NCBI RefSeq assembly: GCF_011386835.1
Contig: NC_088799.1
Span: 74,419,302-74,483,301 of the forward strand
Direction of reading: 5' to 3'
DNA length: 64,000 nt
Source: Chrysemys picta bellii
Taxonomy: Eukaryota > Chordata > Testudines > Emydidae
Part shown: positions 22,003 through 33,120 of the stretch, in pieces
Numbering within the stretch: the first letter of the stretch is position 1
Layout: each line of letters opens with the position of its first letter
The notes under the pieces: model-generated
Databases searched by the model: none
Seen by the model: only the letters and a program-made list of their open reading frames with translations
What the model was told of the DNA's origin: nothing
Position numbers and translations under genes: made by a program

Positions 22003-23640
22003 TGACTGTGGAACCACAGAAGAAGAGGCCAGGCTTTAAGAGATGTGCTTTGTGCCCCACTGTCTTCTGAGACTCAGATGAATACATCAGCTGCCTTAAG
22101 TGCCTGGGAGAAGGACACACTCCATGTGGATGTTCTTATTTGCTGGACTTTCACACCCAGAGCATGCAAGGCCAGGCAGAACAGATTACAGGTGCTTCTG
22201 CTTAAAGAAGCTCTTGCTGCTAAGCTGTACAGTTATGGTGGATCATCAGATCCGAAGACTAAGAGGCCTGTTTCAGTTCCAGCAGCTTCCTCCAGCCAGG
22301 ATAAGTTGTCTAAAGGTTCCAATTCATCAGGATTTTTTTTTGGTGCTGATTCCTGATTCTTTGGTTAAAGCTGTCTAGGATTCAAAGGCACCATTGGTAG
22401 ACAAGGGTCATCTGCCTGATAAGGAGCCTAGAGTTATTTCAGTTTCGATTGTATCAGTTCTGAAGAAGAATCTGAGGGAGAAGATGGCCACTGTTTGATA
22501 CGTCATTCTTATCATATCTGTCTGATTCTGACATAGCTTTTGTTGTACCAGCTTTGAAACCCAAATTGGTTCCATTTCAAAGTCCAGTGCTGTGGAGCTG
22601 AGTGTTTCTCCAGGCCGATGGTGCCAGTTCCATCATCCACTCCTGTTCTAGGACCATCCTCTACAACCAAAGAGGATGTTAGGTGGCTGATGTGCATCTT
22701 CCTGTGTCTGAGCATTCCTCAGAGTCAAATGACAGGAAATTGGCAATGAGGAAGAGACAGTCTTCTTCAGTTCTGTGATCTGCTTCTTCCTCCTTGAAAA
22801 CAGGAGAAAGCAGAGGAGATTGTTAGTCTTTCTCTGGACCCATCTATAACTCTTCCTCAGACTCCTATGGAATTTTCAAGCAGATCTTTCTAATCTTTTC
22901 TCTCTCTTCACCCTACAGTTCCATTGCTGTCTCGATAGCAGATCTGAGGTTGGATCTATTTTAGAGGAGGATAGCGGAAGAATTTAGAAACCTGATTCAT
23001 CCTGGTATATGCCTCCTTATCCTTTTATTCCTCCTCCTATGGGTATGTTTCCAGATCTTAACTACTGGGAGAGATTAGCAGCCCTGGTATTCATGGTCAT
23101 ATTGGGTTCAACCACAAGAATTTTTGGATCAGCTTCCTGATAGATGGAGAAGTGATGTTTCATCCTGTAATGATCTGGTAGCTCAACAGTCCTTGGATCC
23201 ATTTCCTCTGGATCCATAAGCAGCTCATACAGTTGTACCTGATATGCTTTCCGAAGATGAGGCGATAGCTGCTGTTTTTGAGCAAGAAGAAATTAATATT
23301 GACTTTGATCCCAGTTTGTCACATCTTGAGCAACTGGGTATAGCTTCTGCTTAATCCCCTTCTGAAAATACTTTGCAGCAATAAGACTAACGAATTGTTG
23401 GAAAAACCACAAGAAACCAGGTCGACTGCTTGTTCTCTGGGTCTTTACCCTCAATCAGAAGGAGAGTTTCTACTCCTCCTTTTCAATATCAGAGGTAATA
23501 TTACCCTCAGTCATCTGCTTATTTTTTCTCAAATCAGAGATGTCATTGACAGCACCAGCAACCTCCATTTTCATTCCAGGCTCGGCATAAAAACAGGTCT
23601 TTCAGATCTAGACCTAAGATGAAACAATCTGCTCCCTCTT
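22003..23640 (+). pseudogene. DIRS gag-like ORF, decayed
   Basis: Starts MTVEPQKKRPGFKRCALCPT, then a stop, then DSDEYISCLKCLGEGHTPCG, a Cys-rich block of the form C-x2-C...C-L-x-C-L-G-E-x-H found in DIRS gag proteins. Downstream, acidic and proline/serine-rich stretches continue with several stops to about 23640. The protein would package element RNA. Assignment rests on the CLxCLGExH block and the position before the RT. Confidence 0.65.
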
Positions 23641-24345
23641 TTTCATTGTCTTTTAACACCAGGACTCAGATTTGAGGTGAGGATTGAGAGTCATGGACCA
23701 TCATTGAGGATCCATCCCTTCTTTTATATGGGGACAAGCTATCCCAATACAACAACAAATGGAGACTGATTACATCAGACTTATGGGTACTATAAATTAT
23801 AAAGAAAGGAATATAATTCTGTTTGAAACACTGCTCCCTTTCCTTCCTTTTTCAGGGAACCTTCTCACAAGGTTTTTCTACTTACAGAAGTACAGAAGCT
23901 GCTCTAGATAGGAGATGCTGAGGCAGTAGCCAAACATCTGTGGGTTCTGGTTCTATTCAAGATACTTCCTAGTATAGAAAAAAGATGGGTTTCTCCATCT
24001 GATTTTAGATTTCATAAAATTGAACAACTACATCTGGAAGTTCTGGTTTCATATGTTAACACTGGCTTCCATAATTCCCCCACTTACAGTTACAGATTGG
24101 TTCTCCACCCTCGATTTTAAAGGATGCTTGTTTTCATCTCAGTCCTACACAATCATCGGAAATACCTGCATTTCACGGTGGCAGGACGTCATTTCCAGTA
24201 CAAGGTGCTTCAGCTGTCAGACACACTTCACATCTCTTGTCACAGCAACAAAGCAGGGTCCTTCATCCGGATCCTTAGTCTCTTCATATGACAGTCTGGG
24301 CTATCAGACTTTGACTAGTCTTGGTACAGAATTTATTGCCTAATT
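23640..24345 (+). pseudogene. DIRS reverse transcriptase remnant
   Basis: Pieces in alternating frames: a WRLITSDLWVL-like block near 23760; REPSHKVFLLTEVQKLL; VLVLFKILPSIEKRWVSPSD; DFRFHKIEQLHLEVLVSYVN; DWFSTLDFKG; and HRKYLHFTVAGRHFQYKVL. The order and the terminal HRKYLRF...G.HYQFKVL-type motif match DIRS-group RTs. The catalytic D-D box beyond it is missing. Not functional. Confidence 0.7.
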
Positions 24346-24369
24346 CTAGAAAACTGTATCCTAGAAAGT

Positions 24370-24641
24370 GTTGCTATTTAAAATGGGCTAATTTGTTGAT
24401 TGGATGCAGTGAAAATCTGATTTTCCAGTTTCAGCTTCCATGCCCTGTATTTTGGAATATTTAGTATACTTAAAATCTGAAGGGTTATAATTGTACTTTA
24501 AAACTTCACCTGGCAGCTATTTAAGTTTAACACTTTGTGGTTGATAGTAGATCATTGTACATGATTCTTGTAAAAGGTTTATGAAAGTGTTATCTGACAT
24601 GTATCCTCCTTTAAGAGATCTTAATCTGGTTTTATCTATGC
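24370..24641 (+). pseudogene. DIRS tyrosine recombinase N-terminus remnant
   Basis: Short readable pieces include a NLKGYNCTLKLHLAAI stretch and YPPLRDLNLVLSMLEQ, resembling the start of DIRS/Ngaro-type tyrosine recombinases (helical 'L..GL..STLKVHLAAI' and 'P..DL.LVL..L' blocks). The catalytic R-H-R-Y part is absent because another element begins at 24642. DIRS uses this enzyme instead of an integrase. Confidence 0.5.
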
Positions 24642-25496
24642 TTGAACAGTGATACTCAGACATCAGTGGTTCAGGAGCCAAATTAGGAATCAACATTACC
24701 CAAAAGAGCCACAGTAGTGTGAATTCATTATTTCATTCTCTCTCTCTCTTTATATATCTTGTGACAAAGTTCCTCCTCTATCTTGGTGGGTCCTGCGCTT
24801 ATTGGCGGATTTTCTTGCCTCAGAGATTCACCGTGTGGGTTGGGAAAAGCCCAGAGACCTTCCCCTCTGGAAGAACCCACAGTCCAGGTCAATTGGGAGG
24901 TTTGGGGGGAACCCGGGCCCGCCCTCTACTCCAGGTTCCAGCCCAGGGCCCTGAGGACTGCAGCTGTCTATAGTGCCTCCTGTAACAGCTGCATGACAGC
25001 TACAACTCCCTGGGCTACTTCCCCATGGCCTCCTCCAAACACCTTCCTTATTCTCACCACAGGACCTTCCTCCTGATGTCTGATAACGCTTGTGCCCCTC
25101 AGTCCTCCAGCAGCACACCCTCTCACTCTCAGCTCCTTGAGCCTCTTGCTCCCAGCTCCTCACACTCACACCACAAACTGAAGTGAGTTCCTTTTTAAAA
25201 CCCAGGTGCCCTGATTAGCCTGCCTTAATTGATTCTAGCAGCTTCTTCTTAATTGGCTCCAGGTGTCCTAATTAGCCTGCCTGCCTTAACTGGTTCTAGC
25301 AGGTTCCTGATTCCTCTAGTGCAGCCCCTGCTCTGGTCACTAAGGGAACAGAAAACTACTCATCCAGTGACCAGTATATTTGCCCTCTACCAGACTCCTG
25401 TACCTCACTGGTCTGGGTCTGTCACAATCTATATCTATATATCTATATAGTTGATTCCTAATTTGAACCACTGAGGCCTGAGTATCACTGTTCAAG
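24642..25496. mobile_element. TIR DNA transposon remnant, split by an LTR
   Basis: The left end TTGAACAGTGATACTCAG...AAATTAGGAATCAAC (24642-24693) is the inverted copy of 25450-25496, with one short deletion (AGGAGCC) in the right arm. Internal GAGCCACAG block as in other turtle hATs. The LTR at 24760-25426 is inserted between the arms. Confidence 0.7.
24756..25430 (+). mobile_element. Solo LTR of an endogenous retrovirus-like element, 667 bp
   Basis: 24760-25426 begins TGTGACAAAG and ends CTGTCACA, short inverted termini of the TG...CA type. ATCT lies on both sides (24756-24759 and 25427-25430) as a 4-bp TSD, though the flanking ATCTATAT microsatellite makes the exact length ambiguous. No internal viral genes are present. 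CTTTTTAAAACCCAGG near 25190 is a TATA-like box. Confidence 0.72.
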
Positions 25497-25544
25497 ATAA
25501 AGATATTAATAAGATAATACATAAATAAAATAAAGAATGCTTTG

Positions 25545-25950
25545 TCAGGAGTTCAAAAGGTAACCTCAGTAAAACAATATACTGTATATCCATATCTATA
25601 TATACTGTATATTCATTCATTCTCACAGCAAAATGACTGACCCAGTACTGATTGGTAAATCACACAATCTAAATTATTAAATTATTAACCAGTGTTTTAA
25701 TATGTGCTGCAAAGAGCCACAGGAGACACATTAAAGAGCCCCCTCCCAAAACCCAGAGCCCCTCCTGCATCCCAAACCCTCATCCCTGGCCCCACCCCAG
25801 AGCCTGCACCCCCAGCCCAGAGCCCTTACCCCCTCTCACACCCCAACTTCCTGCCCCAGCCCTGAGCTCCCCACAAACCCGGAGCCCCTCCTGCATCCCA
25901 AAGCCCGCACCCCCAGCCTCGCCCCAGAGCCCGCACCCCCAGCCCAGATG
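25545..25950. repeat. C-rich minisatellite and hAT-derived remnant
   Basis: GAGCCACAGGAGACACATTA at about 25714 resembles the inner part of GAGCC-type hAT elements. It is followed by imperfect repeats of CAGAGCCCGCACCCCCAGCC and CCTCCTGCATCCCAAA to 25950. A short (TATATC)n patch precedes it. Confidence 0.6.
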
Positions 25951-26721
25951 TTGATCATTTAAGAAAACAAATTATATTTTCTAGGAATTAAAAATAGGCA
26001 GATTTTGGAGAGAGCATGTATAATGTAAGCGCTAGCTCTTTCTTAAATGTACACATACTTTTATGTGTGCAGAACTTCTTAACTTGAACATATATCAAGA
26101 ATTGTGGAGGCACAACTTAGGTGCTTGCAAAGGTGCACATACTTTGGAAAACATTGGCCTATTTCACCAATATGTTACTATAGATCTGTTAGGCCAATTA
26201 TGATATTTCTGCATTTTCTTAACCACATTTCCTGTGACATAAGCATTTTTTAAAATGTTATAATTAATGTAGCTTTCCTGTCTCTGTTAGAACAGGAATT
26301 TGAAATAATTGTGCTATTGCATTGAGTATCTTGGAAATGCCGTTCAAACTATACCTCCATTATAGAGTAGGGAAGGCAGGGTAATAATTGCAGTAGGACA
26401 GCTGCTACATGCCCTGGAGGCGTCGCATACAAAAAGAGGAGAGTGGCACAAGAAACAATCAGCTCTTCCTTTCCCTTCCCACAGCCTAGCCAATGGCAGC
26501 AGGGAGAGGCAGAGAAATCTCTTTTCCGACACTGCCTGTCTCCCAGCCTCAGGCATGATCTCTACATGTGTTCTGGACAGAAGTAGGAAAGTGGGGAAAT
26601 GGACAAGGCCCCAGAGCAGCTGTGTGAGCCACTCTCTTTTTCCCCTCCTCTTAGGACTTCAAGCATTGTCATTCCTTTGCTGGTCCCCTCAAACATCTCT
26701 CCCTCCTGTGACATGGGGTGG
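25951..26721. other. No recognised feature
   Basis: Unique-looking; overlapping 70-106 codon frames on both strands near 26350-26830 show no family and partly fall in the hAT element. Confidence 0.3.
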
Positions 26722-27365
26722 GGAAAGAGCAGAGGTGAAAGTAAGCCGGTACACCCCGGTATGCCCTGGTACGGCGTACCAGCAAGAGCCGGTGCGCCGT
26801 ACCGGGGCGGCCCGGCTTTTCCAGGCGGCAATTTAAAGGGCCTGGGGCTCCCAGCAGCGGCTGGAGCCCCAGGCCCTTTAAATTGCTGCCAGAGCCCTGC
26901 TGCTGGAGCCCTGGGGTAGTGGCAGTGGGACTCCGGGGGTTATTTAAAGGGCCGGGGCTCCCGCTGCCTCTACTGCCCTGGGCCCTTTCAATAGCCGCTG
27001 CAGCCCCGCCGCCACTACCCCAGGGCTCCGGGGGCTATTTAAAGGGCCGGGGCGGTAGAGGCAGCGGAGTCCTGAGCCCTTTAAATAGCCCCCGGAGCCC
27101 CGGGGTAGCAGTGGCAGCCGGCGGCTCCAGCAGCGATTTAAAGGGCCCGGGTCAGTAGCGGCGGCCGAGCCCTGGGCCCTTTAAACTGCTGCCGGAGCCC
27201 CCGGCTGCCGCTGCTACCCCAGCGGGGGAGGGCACTTACTGGTACAGAATGGGCCAGGGCTGGCTCTGACCCCCCCCATCCCTGCCACTTCCGGGGTCCA
27301 GAGCTGGCCCCAACCCAGCCCCGTACCGGTAAGTCCCTATTTCTACTTTCACCCCTGGGAAAGAG
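26722..27365. mobile_element. hAT-type element of four GC-rich hairpins, 628 bp
   Basis: Element 26730-27357 begins CAGAGGTGAAAGTAAG and ends CTACTTTCACCCCTG, with a perfect 8-bp TSD GGAAAGAG (26722-26729 and 27358-27365). Inside, TTTAAAGGG and CCCTTTAAA alternate four times (26831/26874, 26942/26986, 27037/27078, 27137/27175), each pair bounding a GC-rich palindrome. Confidence 0.92.
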
Positions 27366-28180
27366 ATTTAAACTGTGCTCTCCCACTATTCTATTCTCAA
27401 GGACTTCAAGAACCTGTTTAACAAATGGACTGAATGAAGGCTGATATTTTATACTACTGCTGTAGGGGGGTTTATTATTATTTTTAAACTAACAGTAACT
27501 GTGAGACTGTGCAGGGAAAGAATGCTCACTTAGGCCTCAGTCCTGTAATGGAACTCCACCTCGGCACCAGGGTTCACCCACCAGAGATCATTGCAGGATC
27601 ATGAATGTAGACTGTAAATTCTTCAAGGCAGACTATGCCTTCTTGTACATAGTAGGGATAGTGCATCACACAAAGAGGCCTCTGGGAGCTTTATAAATGT
27701 TTAATAATGTGATAAAAGTTCAGGCCAAGTGTCCTAAGATGGGAGCCTAGTGTTAGACTCCTAAGTCCATATTTAACCACCAAAAGTTGCCTGATTTTCA
27801 AAGTGCTGATCACCCACTATCTTCTATTTACTTTATTGGTAGCTGCTGGGTGCTCCACTCATTTGACAAGCCATTTATTTAGGTGCCTGAATATGCATTT
27901 AGGAGCCGTACTTTAGGCCTTCATTTTTAAAAACTGTGGCTTCAGTACTAACACAAAATTGTGATATTAAAGATTGATGCACCATGCTTAAATCGTAAAA
28001 TGAAAGGCTTAGGCAGCAAATGTATTGTCAGTATATGAAAACAAAATCCATATTTCTCCAGATTTAAAAATATGTATCTTTTTTGTGGCAACATTTGTTT
28101 TCCTTTTTAAATACTGATTGTGAAGCAACTGAAGGTGAACTTGAAACCCTACTATTCAATTCTGTGAGAGTTCAGGTCAC
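27366..28180. other. Unique sequence with two short dispersed repeats
   Basis: 27537-27600 has CCTCAGTCCTGTAATGGAAC...ATTGCAGGATC, a foldback MITE with degraded ends. 27603-27715 has AGACTGTAAATTCTTCAAGG, the plus-strand form of a conserved 'tgtaagctctttggggcag' repeat. Near 27790-27860 is a GATTTTCAAAGTGCTGA MITE fragment. Nothing coding. Confidence 0.45.
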
Positions 28181-28262
28181 AGGGCCTGATTCAAAGCCCA
28201 GCAAAAACAACAGGAGCCTTTCCTTTGACTTCAATGGGCTTTTTATCTGGCTTGTAGAAGTC
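28181..28262. repeat. Foldback MITE fragment
   Basis: AGGGCCTGATTCAAAGCCCA at the left and TTTGACTTCAATGGGCTTTT at the right are imperfect inverted repeats of the CTGATTC...CAATGGG family. Confidence 0.55.
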
Positions 28263-28670
28263 ATGTGATAGAAGAAGTATCAGATATTAAACTGATACTA
28301 CACTTGGAACAAGATTCTCCATAGCCCTTTGTTGGGAAGGGAAAGGGGGAAAAGAGCCTCCCAGTTCCATTGTGCCCCTACCCAGAAGCCAGATATATAC
28401 TGTTAAGAAGCACAGGCCCTCCTTAATGGTAGCATTGCTGCTGGCACTAGCTAGCCAAAAAGGGAGTGTGGAGAGACACAATGAGCTGCTCTGCTTTTTT
28501 GACACCAGCCAGCTAGTCACTAAGAGCTGTCCCTGTTGCCAGAGCTGCTGCTCCCTGGCAAACTCCAGTGCAAATTCTGACTCAGAATTCTGCCTGGGCT
28601 CTGCTGCTGCAGCACAGCCCATTCACACTCCCTCCAACACGCTTCTGGCCTTAAAAACCCGCATCTATCC

Positions 28671-28700
28671 CTTGATCTTAGCCGAAAGACTGAGAAGGGC
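28671..28700 (-). pseudogene. U2 snRNA 5'-end fragment, about 30 nt
   Basis: On the minus strand, CTTCTCAGTCTTTCGGCTAAGATCAAG matches 24 of 27 bases of the U2 snRNA 5' end. Homology stops after this point. It is too short and altered to be a gene; most likely a retrotransposed or captured U2 5' piece. Confidence 0.6.
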
Positions 28701-28705
28701 TGAAA

Positions 28706-28908
28706 AGTTAACATCTGTCTTTGTACAGTAAGTTCAAATGTTCCTTGACAGAGATTTCACTAATGATAGCCACATATACCCTCTACAGGCCTTCCATGAC
28801 CTTCTCAGTTAACATCTGTCTTTGTACAGTAAGTTCAAATGTTCCTTGACAGAGATTTCACTAATGATAGCCACATATACCCTCTACAGGCCTTCCATGA
28901 CCTTCTCA
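28706..28908 (+). repeat. Perfect 101-bp tandem duplication
   Basis: 28707-28807 and 28808-28908 are identical over 101 bp (starting GTTAACATCTGTCTTTGTAC). The two copies are head to tail without spacer and lie directly next to the U2 fragment. Absence of any mismatch means it is very recent or an assembly artefact. Confidence 0.92.
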
Positions 28909-29744
28909 GATCACCCTCTTAACAACAGCTTAAAATATTTAATGTCTTCACCCTTCTCTATGTAAAAAAGCCCAGAAGATGTGGCTTAGAATGTTCTCTT
29001 TCCTCAAAAGGAGCCTGCGATAAATATTCATCTTAACCTGAGGCACTGCCATTAATATTCGACCTTGTGCTTTTGAGCTCCACTTTGCTCACAGAGCTCC
29101 TCTTTAAAATAAAAATGGGCACACGCTCTCAGCAGATGGGCTTGACCAGGAAACTGCCTTTTTGATAGATATTTTGCAACTGGAGTTACATTTAACTTTC
29201 CAAATCTTTTGTTAATTCAGCTACTTTGGTTGAAAACGCATGAGGTTTGAAAGTTTCTGAGAAATCTTACTCCTCAATTTAGATGAAACCTCAATAAGTA
29301 ACATCTGTTCATTTGCTCTACTACAGACAGTTGCTTCTTACAGAACTGTCTTAAGTCATTAGTCAAACTTATCAGTACTTAATGCAATAACAATTATACT
29401 GTAGTAAAGTTACAGTGGAGTATTATCTGCAGCACAAGAAATGATTTGGAAACAGTGCCTTGTACTCTGTAAAATGCTGTGGTGAATCCTGTACAGGAAA
29501 AGAAGGCCAACCCTGGCTCCAAGCAAGAATGGGAAAAGGGAGCCAATTGTGAGTCACTGCATTGAAAATACCAGAAGTGTAAAACTTCTGCCTCATAGGC
29601 ATTGGTTATATTGATGATGCAGGTCTTGTGAAGAAACACTTTGTGAGGTTGTGCACATACATGCTCTGAATCAAGGGATTCGGAACTTGGAAGACAGCTT
29701 GCAATACTGTGTTGTGCAAAAGATTCAAGGAGAAAAACCTCAGA
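28909..29744. other. No recognised feature
   Basis: Unique-looking sequence; an 81-codon minus-strand frame (29394) has no recognisable domain. Confidence 0.3.
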
Positions 29745-29822
29745 GGCCCTAATTCAGTAAACATTTAAGCACATGCATGTGCTTAATTGCTATGCTGAAT
29801 AGGGATGGACTGCTGAATTGGG
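29745..29822. repeat. Foldback MITE fragment
   Basis: CCCTAATTCAGTAAACATTT, AAGCACATGCATGTGCTTAA (a perfect 18-bp palindrome core) and CTGCTGAATTGGGA form the usual TIR/centre/TIR layout of this family. Confidence 0.6.
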
Positions 29823-29954
29823 ACCTTGTGACTGCTGCCTTTTTATGAAGAAAAATCTCAGCAATAAGCCAGTCTTTAAGGAGAAAAATAAAAATTTCAG
29901 GTAGTTATTCTGCCAGTATGCTAAGGCTGACTCTGAAAGTATGTTTGTTGTACC

Positions 29955-30105
29955 TGAGTGAGGGTGGGGAAGAGTGATCAACGGAAGAAAGGGAAATGGA
30001 GTGAGTGGGGGCGGGGCCTCGGAGAAGAGGTGGGGCATGGGCGGGGCCTCAGGAAAGGGGCAGGGCAGGGGTGTTTGGTTTTATGTGATCAGAAAGTTGG
30101 CAACT
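29955..30105 (-). mobile_element. 'GGGTTGCCAAC' DNA transposon fragment
   Basis: GGGGCGGGGCCT...GAGAAG blocks and the end AGTTGGCAACTC are the reverse complement of the start of the element at 57867 (GGGTTGCCAACTGTC...CTTCTCGGAGGCCCTGCCCC). Confidence 0.6.
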
Positions 30106-30262
30106 CATTCAAAAATTAGGAAATGCCAGACTTATGGTTATCTGCAAAACCTTAATTTGGCTCCCTTGTGCATAATCTTTATGACAGAATTTAATTACAC
30201 AAATGCCTACTATTTTTTCCACAAGACCCCCTGCCTTATTCATGGGCACACAAGGGAGCAGA
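30095..30262. repeat. Dispersed repeat paired with 37935-38090
   Basis: GGCTCCCTTGTGCATAATCT, TTTAATTACA and CCCTGCCTTATTCATG recur in the same order at 37935-38090 (CAGCTCCCTTGTGCATTATA, CTTTAATTACA, CCCTGCCTTATTAATG). Both lie beside a TTGCCAAC/TTGGCAAC end. Family unknown to me. Confidence 0.55.
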
Positions 30263-30714
30263 AGTGGGAAAGCAACTATAAATCTAGCATTTCCTACCTT
30301 TAGACTGCTTGACTTTGTAATCTAAATAACATTCTTTTTAAACATTTTAAATGTAATAATTATTGAGAGTAATCACTATATATTGGCCCACATTGTGGGA
30401 TATACAACCACACCTCCTGAGCATCATCTAGCTTTCTGTTGTTCAGTGGGAGTGTGGTCACTCATACAGGGTACACTGTGTACTCTCCTCCTAGTCCAGT
30501 CAGCTTCTCCGGCTTCTTTAGGGGGACTTGGGGCCATGCCTATGCTGTTGCTGTTTCTTTGCCTCTTTTGAGGTGCTAGTGCCCAAGGAGTATAAATTGG
30601 GAAAGGTCCTGATACACATTGAGTACAAGGACTGAAGGGGAAGCCAACCACAGTGAGTGTGTTGGGCGGGGAATGTGGTACATAATCTTAGTCCTTAGAA
30701 CACACCAATGAAAT
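30263..30714. other. No recognised feature
   Basis: Unique-looking; overlapping short frames on both strands around 30383-30651 are not credible genes. Confidence 0.3.
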
Positions 30715-30850
30715 GGGGAAATATTCCTGTTTACAGAAGAGGAAACTGAAGTGCAGGAGTAAATGAATCAGTGTCAAAACCAGGATTAGGAAGAAAGGTC
30801 ACCTGACATCTGTTGTTATGTCTATTCCACTAGATTGCTATGTCTCCCAA
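30715..30850 (-). repeat. MIR/CORE-SINE-like remnant
   Basis: TTTACAGAAGAGGAAACTGA, AGTGCAGGAG and the closing CCACTAGATTGCTATGTCTC correspond to the reverse complement of the CORE-SINE/L2-like 'cagtttcctcatctgtaaa' consensus. Old and eroded. Confidence 0.45.
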
Positions 30851-33120
30851 GAAACTTAGTATTTGACAAAAGTGCGGGGGAGGGTGGTACATGCGTGCGC
30901 ACACACACACACTGCACACATATATTTGGTTGAATAATGAGTAGTCTTCTAACATATGTGTAGAAAATTAACTTGTATATATTTACAATTTTAGTTTTGT
31001 GCACTTTGTAGTAATATCTGTAGTTATAAAGAGCATGAAAGCTTTATCAATTTTCTGATATTCATATTTATGTAACAGTTTAACTACAATAAATGTTTTG
31101 ATTCCTGATCTGTAGTACACTATCTAAATTACAGAGTTTTATTTTCCACAGTATCTCAGAATGTTCATGGTGAGTCTTTAAAATAAGATGGTTCAGTATC
31201 ATTTGCCACACTCTATAGTGCATTTATAAAGACATTTTAAAATTGCCTAAGATATTTTCCAAGACTTTAGGGGGTCCTCTTCAGAGGTAGTATGTAGCAA
31301 ATTAGCCTTGTTTTATTCTTTTTGTGTGTCACTTATTAGGTATCAAGGAGTAGAAATATTTTTTTTAGTGATATTTGGCCTGGGGCGGGGGGAAAGAGGT
31401 TGCTGAAGTTTCTAAATAAGAATATTTCTCAAGATGTGCAAAATGTGTTGTGATTTACACTGAAGAAGAACAACTATGAATGTGAAAACATGAATGCAAC
31501 AGGCATGAGTTTTAGCACACTGAGTCTGCTTCTCCCCTCATACTGCTTTTACAGCAGTGTATTACTACTCCCATTAGCTTCACAACAGTTTCTTCTTCCA
31601 TCAGTGTAGCTGAGAGGAAAATCAGGCTCTTTGCCTTATGCATATTATAGAGTGCTTTTCCAATACAATCGCATTTTATACGCTTGGTACAAGTTAAATT
31701 TGTAAGGTTTAGTGTGGTACCTTTTTAACTTATTCAGATATGTGAACCCAAGATGGCCTTTTTCATTTTACCCACTGCACATTTAAAAAGGGGAAGCATT
31801 TGATTATTGAAGGAGAGTAGGAATGTGGAAAATGCACAGTCTGTTTCTTTAAATTATCTTTCTAGATATTTTTTCTCTGAAAGTAGCAAGAGCTTAAGTA
31901 TCTCCTGCTGTCTTGTTGTTCGACATCCACTACTGCCCATCTGCCTATTGATTGGTAGGAAACTCCAAATGGGAATTTCATCTCATTAATCATGTCACAT
32001 CACAGGGATTAGGACAAAAAGAAAATCTTCTATGCTTCACAGCAGCCATCTAATGCCCAGTAAGACAAGTGGACGAATATGATATGGATAGAATATCTTC
32101 ACACTAATTAAAGATCATCTGCTATAAAATTGTGTATCAGACTTGCTTAGATTATCCCAGAACCTGTCTGCACATACAATTCTTTGCCATGTGCAAAGTT
32201 CAGTAAACATTTATTTGTAATTGTGTTATGTAGTATTGGCTTAGGAATAGTGGAGTGAGGTTGTTAACCTTAGTTGTGACAGTGCTTATGGCAGCAGGTC
32301 TTCAGAATAGATGTGAGTCCAAATTCTGTTGACCTCGCTCATTCCCTCCTCACCACCATCAGCATAACCATGGCATTACCCACAAGGCTTCTCTCTCATC
32401 CCCCAGCACCACTATCAATATAGTTGATGTCCTACTCAGAACCCTTCTTTTTCTACCTCCTCACTCACATCATCTGCATTGCAAGATACCTGGATTTTTC
32501 TAAATCTATTTGGTCCCATAAGGAGCAAGAAAAAACCAATTAAAAATGTTGAGCTGTGATTGAGCAGGTGAGATGAGGTTTCTTTACCATCAAAGCACTA
32601 TGCAGATGAGAGGGACACACACAGACTTGGAAAAAGGCCAACTTATTAATGGAATTTGACCATGCAAAACTTGTCGAAATCCCTCTAGAACATCAAATGC
32701 CACATTATAATGTCTTTACTGAGGCCCCTGCCATTTCCAGGAAAGACATAATTCCCTTTTCAGAGAATGATTTTTCAGTAATACTTTCCAGAGTGAATTT
32801 TTTGGGATTAATTTTGTTTCTGTTTTATGTCTGCCTTTATCCTCCCTGCGTGAAAGATCTCACCCATGAAAGAAGGGAACTGCTTTTAACAGAGAACTTT
32901 TCAAGGATGTGTATTTTTTTCTTTTTATCTTTTAAATTAAACATTATTGTAAATTTGTGCATTTTTGTCCAATTGAAATCATTACTGTTTACAACATCTT
33001 ATGCAAAACATTGGCATTCATCTCACTCACAATAAAGTCTTAAAATGAAGGTTAGAAGAAAACATGTTTTAAAAGAAACCACAACTGCTATGATAAAGTA
33101 ACAATGGTCCAACTTAATAT
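30851..33120. other. No recognised feature; unique AT-rich sequence
   Basis: Over 2 kb without repeats I can name, except a (CA)n microsatellite at about 30898-30912. A 128-codon plus-strand frame at 32649 includes hydrophobic segments, but has no recognisable family and no splice or promoter context. Confidence 0.35.

Larger units (their letters stand above)
21640..24641 (+). mobile_element. Degenerate DIRS retrotransposon
   Basis: The left end reads TCTGCATAATCCCACTTATG, typical of vertebrate DIRS terminal sequence. It is followed in order by a gag-like zinc-finger region, a long low-complexity gag body, reverse transcriptase pieces and the start of a tyrosine recombinase. Many stops and frameshifts, and loss of RNase H/methylase regions, show it is long dead. 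The right end is cut off by the TIR element at 24642. Confidence 0.75.

Noticed and set aside
28671..28700. U2 snRNA gene
   Set aside because: Only about 30 nt of the 5' end; no Sm site and no remaining stems.
32649..33035. 128-codon ORF with hydrophobic segments
   Set aside because: AT-rich chance frame with no recognisable family, no Kozak or splice context.
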